NCBI GenBank assembly: GCA_023101725.1
Contig: JALJCO010012606.1
Span: forward strand, 186,001-250,000
Source of the DNA: Atherinomorus stipes
Taxonomy: Eukaryota; Chordata; Actinopteri; Atheriniformes; Atherinidae
Direction: 5' to 3'
Length of the DNA stretch: 64,000 bases
In this document: positions 56,501 through 64,000 of the stretch, in pieces
How positions within the stretch are numbered: the stretch's first letter is position 1
Layout: every line of letters begins with the position of its first letter
Notes under the pieces: generated by a model
The model's input: only the letters and a program-made list of their open reading frames with translations
Databases searched by the model: none
What the model was told of the DNA's origin: nothing
Translations under genes and position numbers: made by a program

Positions 56501-57168
56501 GATGCTTAATTCTGTTAAGCAAAAGCAGTGATTAGCATTTTTTTTTTTATGATTAATGATTTCAACAGGAAACAGCATCAAGACCTCCAGACAAAGAGAG
56601 GAAGCCGGTCTTTAGTTTCAAGGTTATTCAACTGCCAGTTTGAGACTAAATATGAGATTTTGCTGACATGAGAAGAAAATGACCTTTTAGGTCAGTGTCA
56701 CCGCCTGCTGAGATGAGTGCTCAGCTTTTCAAGTATGTAAGAGATTCTCTCACTAGTGCAGTGTTATAAATCACAAAAATACATAAGATTGTTTCCTTTA
56801 GCTGGAAAAAAAAGAAAACATTTTCTCTGACATACAGAAAAACACTTCATTCAGAAATTTAGCCAACAAAATGATCAGTTTCTATTTAAATAAGCAAAAA
56901 TGAGAAAAAACATTTCAGTGTTTTGCGATTGCACTTTTATTTTTAGTTGAGGAAGGAGCTTTGCTTCTGCTGCTTTTAGTAACTATATAAAAAAGGCAAC
57001 TTTCCTATTTTCTTTGCCTGTGATCTAAATCTGGTGGATAAGATGTGTGGATGTAAGAACTGACTCATTTATCAGGTAACTAAAAGTTTATTTTACACAC
57101 CAGGATCTTTCTAAGTCTTGTTGTTCCATGTACCAACATCAAAGTATCCAGAACAAGCTTGGACTCTC

Positions 57169-57174
57169 TTTATT
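57169..57174 (-). terminator. polyadenylation signal candidate for vps52
   Basis: TTTATT on plus is AATAAA on the minus strand, about 280 bases after the vps52 stop codon. Confidence 0.4.
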
Positions 57175-57454
57175 TGTTCCACTTTGGTCATTTATATTAT
57201 GCACATGTGATTTATATTTAGTGAAGATCAGAAGAGCAACATGTCTCAGGTAAATGACTGCTGTATTCAACAGTTAAGAATGTCCAAAGTCTTCAGATCC
57301 AGATCGGAGATAAACCCCTCACTGATCTGTGATGCGTCTTGTTCTGCAGCCGGGTGAAAAAAATGTCCTGTTCCTGCTTTCCAAACTTAAAATACTTGAA
57401 AATAAGGAATAGTGAGCTGGGGGGGTCATGCCAACCTCGTCTCTGAAGCTGCTG

Positions 57455-60400
57455 TTAGAAGTTGGGTTTGTGCTTCTTGACCTCGACCATGAGGTGGTGG
57501 AGGTTGATTAGCTCGGATCGGACCGCCAGGCTGCGGAAAGTCGGCTGGTTCAGGATCTTGTGGAAACCGTGATAGTACTGGATCAGTTGTGTCAGGGCGC
57601 CCTGCGGGGGTTAGATAAAGAGCAAGGGTTGCAGCATAACTTTATGCATCACTCACTTCTTAACTTCCTCCTACAAGAGGATGGTGGGGGCTTCAGATTT
57701 GCCCCTAAACCTTTTCCCCTTGCATACATCCTCCTAACCTCAGTGGCGACGGGACAGATGACAGGATGTACAGTCAAAAGAAGAAGGCCAGATTGAACCT
57801 TGATGCTCTAAACAGTTTGCAACTACCCACATTTATCATTAAACCGCAGTTTCAGATCAAACCTTAAAAACCTCATTTACTGGTTTATGTCAAGTCGGAA
57901 ACATCAGCATCCAATGTCTTAGGTTACTAAGCAACCGCCTCGAATGTATAGAAAAAAACTGTGGCTTATAAGCTACAAAGAAAGTGGAAATTCTGTTTGA
58001 CATAAAAACACCCTTTCCAGTAATAATTAAAAGTCATTAAAACTCAAAAGTAAAAGATTCTCCTCTCTGAGTCTCAGAAGATCTCTCTCAGTCACAAATG
58101 GAAATGTTGTAAATTAATCCAAACCTTTTTTGAAGCACTTTAAAAAAAGAAAACTGCGACTCAAAGCGCTTTACAGTTAAAATCATTCCCACCCGGCCAA
58201 CCCTCCGATCCCCAATATAACAGTGGTCAAGTAAAAAGTGCAGAAGGACAAGACGAGGAAACCCATCCCCCTGCTTTTATTGTTCTAAATGTGTACATCA
58301 TATGAATTAAATTAATCAGGCCTGTTTTCATCAGTTGTTTTGAGAGCATAAATAAAACCAGACCTGTGGAGATCCCCCCCCCCCCCCCTGCAGCGATAGA
58401 CAGCACTATAGAACTCTATCATCAACTCAGAGATTTCCAACAAAAAGCTGAGTCGCTACACATTGAGGCTTGTACACAGATTATTCCTAAAAACATGAAT
58501 GAAGTACTGGCTCATGGAAAGATCCACAGGGTGGCCTCTCAGAAAAACCTGATATATTTGAGAATACCGGGAAATAATGAAAGCAAATAATTTACAAAAA
58601 AAGAAGAAAACATCAAAGCAAATGAGTTATAGAACGGTGATAGCTCTTTTTTTAATAATACTTTTAGTAGTGATTTTTAACACCTTCTAAATCCACAACA
58701 ATACATCTAGCACAATGTCAGACCTTATTCGGTTATTTTGTTTCACTTTGTTATGATATTACTCTTTTTTGCTGATTTTTTTTTATGTTGCTGTGTAGTA
58801 ATTTTGCGTCTTCCCATCATTATTTTACAGTTTTAGTGGTCATCTTAATCCTTTTGTTGTCAAATGCTGTTTATGGACTCAACATATTTTAACCAATTAA
58901 TGGTTCTTTACATCGACTCTTCAGTTATTTTGCATGCCATTTTGCTCTATTCTTTAAAAAAAAAATCAAATAAAAAAATCATCTCTTTAATATCAAGTGA
59001 ATCTTTTTTTAAAGGTACAGTATGTAAAAAAATCAAAGGTCAATGGCAGAAAAATGTGATATCTAATTCAAAACTGTGTTTTTATTTATGTGTAATTGCT
59101 GCACTAGAATAGCTGCTACATGTTCATTTTCTGAGAATGAGTCATTTATATGTATTTGCTGGGCGGTGCACACATGGAGGCTGCCATATTTGTTCCACCA
59201 TTTTTAGTACGGTGTCCCTGAATGGGCAAAACAATGTGTGTGAAGTGAGAACCCTCTGAACTTTAAAACTGCTGTACCAGCTTTGTATAATGAGAATAAA
59301 AGCACTGTTTGGGATAAGTAATGCCTAAAAAGTAGTTACTCATCATACAGTCATAGCTACACCTGAGACCACTGGATCCACTCACAGATGAAAACATCTT
59401 TACGTCTGGGAGAATTGTGGCCACGGACAGCCACCGTACATTCACAATAGTACTTGGATTTCTTACATACTGTACCTTTAAAGCTTGAATGAGTTAACTG
59501 GAGTTTCTGGATTGTGCTTTCTAGAAGACATATTACCTCTCATCTTACAGGCCTCTTCAGTTATAACTCGTCGGTGGGAAGTTTAGACTTTCTGCAGTTG
59601 TTCATGCAACTTTCACATTTGGAAGGTTTTAAGGTGACGTGTCTGAATAATCTCGCTGTTGTTTGTCGTGTTGTCACCTGTGAGATGCTTACCAGCTGGA
59701 CCAGAAGTGTTTGGTAACGTGTCCCATGTGTGAAACCGTCTGAGGAGGAGAGTTGAGGCTGCAGGTGGTACCCGAGCCCACCTCCTCTGATCAGAGATGG
59801 TTTTCCAGTTTTCCTGGTTGTTACATTGATGCTGCTGTCAAACTTTGCTTTCCTGACATGAGAAGTTCACTTTTCTGTTGTGTCATGTGTTTGTGAAGCC
59901 GTTGTTCCGACTTATCACTCCCACTCGGCCTGTGTTTGGGTGTTTTGTCCTTTTAGTCAACCATCTTCTGTCTGAGATAGTTGTTGGGTTTGCAATGTAC
60001 AAAAACATGGATATTTGTCAGTGTGTGTCTCTGATAACCTTCAGTGTTGAGTCTTCCATCCTCCTCAATGTGCACTGCAGAGTTCAAAAGAGGACATCTT
60101 GATGTCTTTTGCAATCCTCCATTATGAACTTAATGTCACTGTCCCTACAGCTACTGTGGTGCATGAAGACCTCTACTTGTTGTGTAGGGAGTCAGTGATG
60201 ATTGTAACCTTTACGAACTTCCCAGTGATTAGTTAGAGCTGAGGAACCTGAGGGCAAAAACATCTTCAAGAACCAAGAGAAAGAAGTTAACCTACTTTTA
60301 TTTAAGGTCCTAGGATCCCCATAACCTGGATGACGGACAACATCCTCTTTTTGTGGTCATTTCCATTATCTTGTGTCCCCTTTTGGTCATTATGTGCTTC

Positions 60401-63400
60401 TTTTTATTATAACCGATCGCGTTCCCGTGTGTTTTTGTGACCATTTTGTGGGGATTTCACACCATCAGCTTTTGCTTTAAAGTTTTGTTTCTTTCACACA
60501 GGAAATTATGAGTCCTCGAACAAAGACCCTTCTCACATTGTTGTTCCACCTTGTTATTAATTCACAACAAGCAGAGAAAGCGTAGTCTCACATTACATCA
60601 ACCCCGTGAGGCAGAATCAGCTGAGTGACAACAGCAGTGGTGAATTTAACCCACATGGAACTTCAGTACGACCATACAAGACATGATAAACAACAAAGTC
60701 CTGTCTGTAAAAGCGTACATGAAAAGACAAGTGGAGTGAATTTCCAAAGAGATGAACTGATTATGCCGTACTGGTGGTGCAGTTCTAGCTCACAGTGGGA
60801 GGAAAGCAGTACTTAATGAGGAAGGCTGTTGTGTTTTTGTGCGACATGCCTGCTGGCTGGCTCACCTGTATGATGCTGGTCCCGTTTTTAAAATTAGTGA
60901 AGGACCTCATGACGTCCTGACTCATTGACTCAACCGACTGTTTCCATGTGCTGGAAAACCCCCGAACGAGCTGAGTGATGCGAGCTGAACAAAGACACAT
61001 ACATATAGATTTCACACCAATGTAAATAGCTCAAATCGTGTTCTAGTGAATGAGGGCTCAGTTTGTTTTGTTTTCATGCTTTCATGTCACTGTTGGGGCC
61101 GTTTTCCTGTGTGGTTTCATATATGGGTGAAGCAAGAGCAGCTGTAAAGGTGTAATGTGGTGGATATGGACGGTGACTTAAAATATGAAAAAAGGATGTG
61201 GGAAGCTGAGGTGGCGATTCTGTTGCACTAGACTAAGAAGAGAGAAAACAAAACTGAACCGATGGCTGAAAAACCTAGAAGGGGAGTGTCTCATTACTCT
61301 GTAAAACAAAACTTAACTCACCGGGTAAAAACAACATGTCCATGAGAAGGAACACAGTGAAACTAAAAGATAAAGTAAACTCTCCGGCAGTTCTGTGATG
61401 TGAACATACTCAGTGAGAATTAAACATTTTCATCACAACATAAAAAACGATCAAATTATTAAATCTACATGTTTTTCTTCCATCACAATGGCATCTGCTG
61501 TTGCTGATTTGTCTGTCACTTTTATAAAAGACAAGCAATAGCATAGAAGACAATTTATTTAAATTAGAATTTTAACACTCACAAAAAATGTGCAACTACT
61601 GTAGATCAAACTGCAGGACAACATCACTGTGATGGAGGTTATTTCCTCAGAGGCTGCATGTTATAAAGCAGACCAGATGAAACTTGCAAAAACAATATTA
61701 CCGTATTTCCTGGATTATAAGTCACTTTTTTTCATAGTTTGGCGGGGTGTGCAACTAATAGTCCAGTGCGACTTATATATCAAGATATATACAATTTAGC
61801 ATATTTCTAAGTCTCAATTCATACTGACATGAGCCAAGGAGTAAATATTTCCGTCTAATGTCAAAAGAGGGCGCTCTAAGCTTGTGACAATATTCTGCTC
61901 CAAGGGGGAAACAAATCCCAAAATAGCCTTATCTCAGTGAGAGGAGTTCATTTTGGACATCTGTCTATGCAGTGGAACAAATCCTCAAAAAAAATGTTGG
62001 TCCTTCTTCATTATGATGTTAATGATCATTTTCACCTTAACTTTGGAATTGGACTGATTGGGTCATTTTTAGCAGTTACAAGTTGGATATGAAAAATTTG
62101 AAAATCACCCTATTTTAAATAAATAAATACGACTTATAGTCCAGTGCGACTTATATATGTTTTTTTCCAGTTCATGATGCATTTTTTGACTGATGCAACT
62201 TATACTCAGGAGCGACTTATAGTCCGGAAAATACGGTAAGAAACCCCTGGTCATTCACTTTATTTATAGCGAGTAGAATTAAAATTTAAAAAAAAAAAAA
62301 AACCAAAAACACTGAAGCACAGAAAGTCATACTCTTCAACTCTCCATAAAGACAGTGAATCATATTCCATCCTCTTCCTCACCTTCCTCATTCTTCAGTC
62401 GGTCCAGCTGTCCTTTCTCCATCAACGCCTCGGCTTCCTTCACAAAGGCAATCATTCCTCCAAAGGGGGGAGACAGAATCTCCTCGATGAACTCCTGGAG
62501 GGATGAGATCGAGGAAAAGCAGAGAGGAAACTTCAAAACCTCAGATGTCAAGAGATCAGACATTTTTTTGGACATTTTTGTGTTGGTAGTTTAAAAGTTA
62601 AGTTTTAAATATCTTCACGTCACCAAGGAGGAAAAAATGTAATTTTCTTTAAATAAGACCCTTTAAAAGAAAAGAATTTTCTGATTCAGCTGAACTAAAT
62701 GGTCATTTATTTTATAACCAACCTGAGTTGAAGAAGTGGTTACAACATGATTAGTCTTCAAAATTTACTCCTTTTTAAGAAGCTGCAGCAATCTGTCTGA
62801 AGGTGAGTCATCTGACCTCTGATTGGACATTTTAATTAGTGCTTGATTATACTTACTGTATTTGTGCATCTTCACTTTTTTTTTTTTTTTACAAATACAA
62901 ATCTTATTTACAATTGCACAAACAAATTTCTAAGACAGATTTTCATTCATAAGGTTATTAACTCTGATATACAACTAACAGTCATTTATAACCAGAAAAT
63001 CTTATTGATTCTAATTAAAACTTACAAAACTCATAAATCATATAAATAAATTATTATGATCAAACTGACCTGTGTTCTGGCCAGGAGCAACTGTTGGAAA
63101 CCTTCAACCTCCTTGCTGTCGTCTGCTGCCCTCTCCTGGACAAACAAGAGAAAAAAAAAAAAACAGAATATGAGATCAACAGAACAGTGGAGTCCCAATA
63201 GGTACATTTTTATTTTATCCCAATTAAAATAAAACAAACAGTTGACAGAAAAAAAAAAATTGTGACAGTTATACTGCATAACAATTTACAGTATGGACTG
63301 CATTTATTCATTCATTTTTTTAAGCTTTGGCTAAAAACAACATGCACAAACGATGATGATGTGTGGTGCTCACCATGAGGACGCTCAGCATCATGTCATA

Positions 63401-64000
63401 GTTGTTGATGAGGAAGATCAGCTGGTCTCTTCTGGAAGGAAACTCTGCGGCCATCTTCAGCACAAAGTTTTCCACCTCAACCTGGAAATAAAATTCACAT
63501 TCTCATTAAATGAAACAGAGTAATAATAATAATGAAAATAAAAATAGTGACTGAGATAAATTTTACTTTAATTAACCGTGGAAACAAAAAATGATGAAAA
63601 AAAAAATCAAGTTTTTTTTTGTTTTTGGTTGTCTTTTTGAATTTAGATTACAGTTTTCAGGAATGCTTTCGGGAATGTGAAGCACAACAAAACTGAATCC
63701 ATCTGGTAACAAACCAAGTGGAAGATGCAGGTGAAAATTGTGTGTTTGTGTGTGCGTTACCTGCAGCTGTCCTAGCAGAGCGTTTGTCCTCTCGTTAGGA
63801 AACGTCTGGTTGATGCTGACGATGGCTGACGAGAACTCAGCGTATCGGCGAGTGATCTGAAATCAGCAACATGCTTTACGTGATGAGAATCACTACATGA
63901 AATAAATACACGCTGCAGTGGAAGACGTGGATGATCCTATCTCAGGGTGAACTCACGTAGTGTGGTCTGGTGTCCAGCACTCCCAGTTTCTGAGGATCCG
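57455..64000 (-). CDS. vps52: vacuolar protein sorting-associated protein 52, C-terminal part
   Basis: Seven minus-strand exons: 64000-63957 (cut by the window edge), 63856-63761, 63481-63374, 63135-63070, 62494-62383, 60984-60866, 57601-57455, about 229 residues. Peptides in order: KLGVLDTRPHY; ITRRYAEFSSAIVSINQTF; VEVENFVLKMAAEF and FLINNYDMMLSVLM; ERAADDSKEVEGFQQLLLAR; EILSPPFGGMIAFVKEAEAL; SVESMSQDVMRSFTNFKNGT; and the terminal HHLMVEVKKHKPNF. These match the conserved C-terminal half of VPS52, a subunit of the GARP and EARP tethering complexes that act in retrograde and recycling traffic at the trans-Golgi network and endosomes. Splice phases agree throughout (0, 0, 0, 0, 1, 0). The N-terminal half lies to the right of the window. 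In human, VPS52 is in the extended MHC. Confidence 0.95.
59011..59482. mobile_element. miniature element with perfect TTAAAGGTACAGTATGTAA ends
   Basis: Left TTTAAAGGTACAGTATGTAA and right TTACATACTGTACCTTTAAA are exact inverted repeats. Related to 7795-8223 and 19424-19917. It lies in the last intron of vps52. Confidence 0.8.
61699..62238. mobile_element. miniature element with TACCGTATTTCC ends
   Basis: The left TACCGTATTTCCTGGATTAT and the right end, reverse complemented TACCGTATTTTCCGGACTAT, are inverted repeats bounded by TA. It lies in the vps52 intron between 60984 and 62383. A truncated relative lies at 51850-52230. Confidence 0.75.

Larger units (their letters stand above)
52857..57454. 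other. intergenic stretch between convergent genes, repeats
   Basis: AATAAA at about 53350 may end the GPI-type Ig transcript. A (TA)n tract lies at 53440-53529. Between about 54305 and 54900 three related blocks repeat the motifs GCAACACACCTGA or CAACACACCT and TCAGGTGTGCTGCAGCAG, a common fish repeat type. No other gene recognised. Confidence 0.45.

Overview
The window looks like teleost fish nuclear DNA, probably from a spiny-rayed fish. Evidence: compact multi-exon genes with GT-AG introns and mostly phase-1 exon borders, many short inverted-repeat DNA transposons, Tc1 and LINE fossils, tRNA-derived SINEs and long (TA)n tracts. I assembled all gene models by hand from splice signals and phase; nothing was searched or computed.

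Layout: (1) 98-463, + strand: last two exons of a membrane protein that starts outside the window. (2) 3894-13178, +: nine-exon receptor with two Ig domains, a Thr-rich stalk, one membrane segment and a tail carrying YEEI, TYSAI and an ITIM. (3) 13179-21617: gene-free, rich in transposon relics. (4) 21618-22337, -: intronless fibrinogen-domain gene of the MFAP4 type with a TATA box. (5) 24442-29453, +: eight-exon two-Ig inhibitory receptor with two ITIMs. (6) 32738-43762, -: five-exon single-V-domain inhibitory receptor with two ITIMs. (7) 35005-36278, +: two-exon ADP-ribosyltransferase-like gene lying inside an intron of gene 6 on the other strand, with an IRF/ISRE-type element upstream. (8) 44825-52856, +: seven-exon Ig protein with a GPI-type C-terminus, head-to-head with gene 6. 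(9) 57455-64000, -: seven C-terminal exons of vps52, running off the right edge.

Taken together this is a small cluster of unrelated-looking immunoglobulin-superfamily surface proteins (three with inhibitory tyrosine motifs, one apparently GPI-anchored) next to vps52, which in human lies in the extended MHC. An ART-like gene with an interferon-type element is nested among them. The most interesting points are that nesting, the non-canonical cysteines of the GPI-type Ig protein, and alternative donors in the tail of the V-domain receptor. The rest is intron and intergenic DNA dominated by hAT-like and Tc1-like miniature elements, several with intact target-site duplications.
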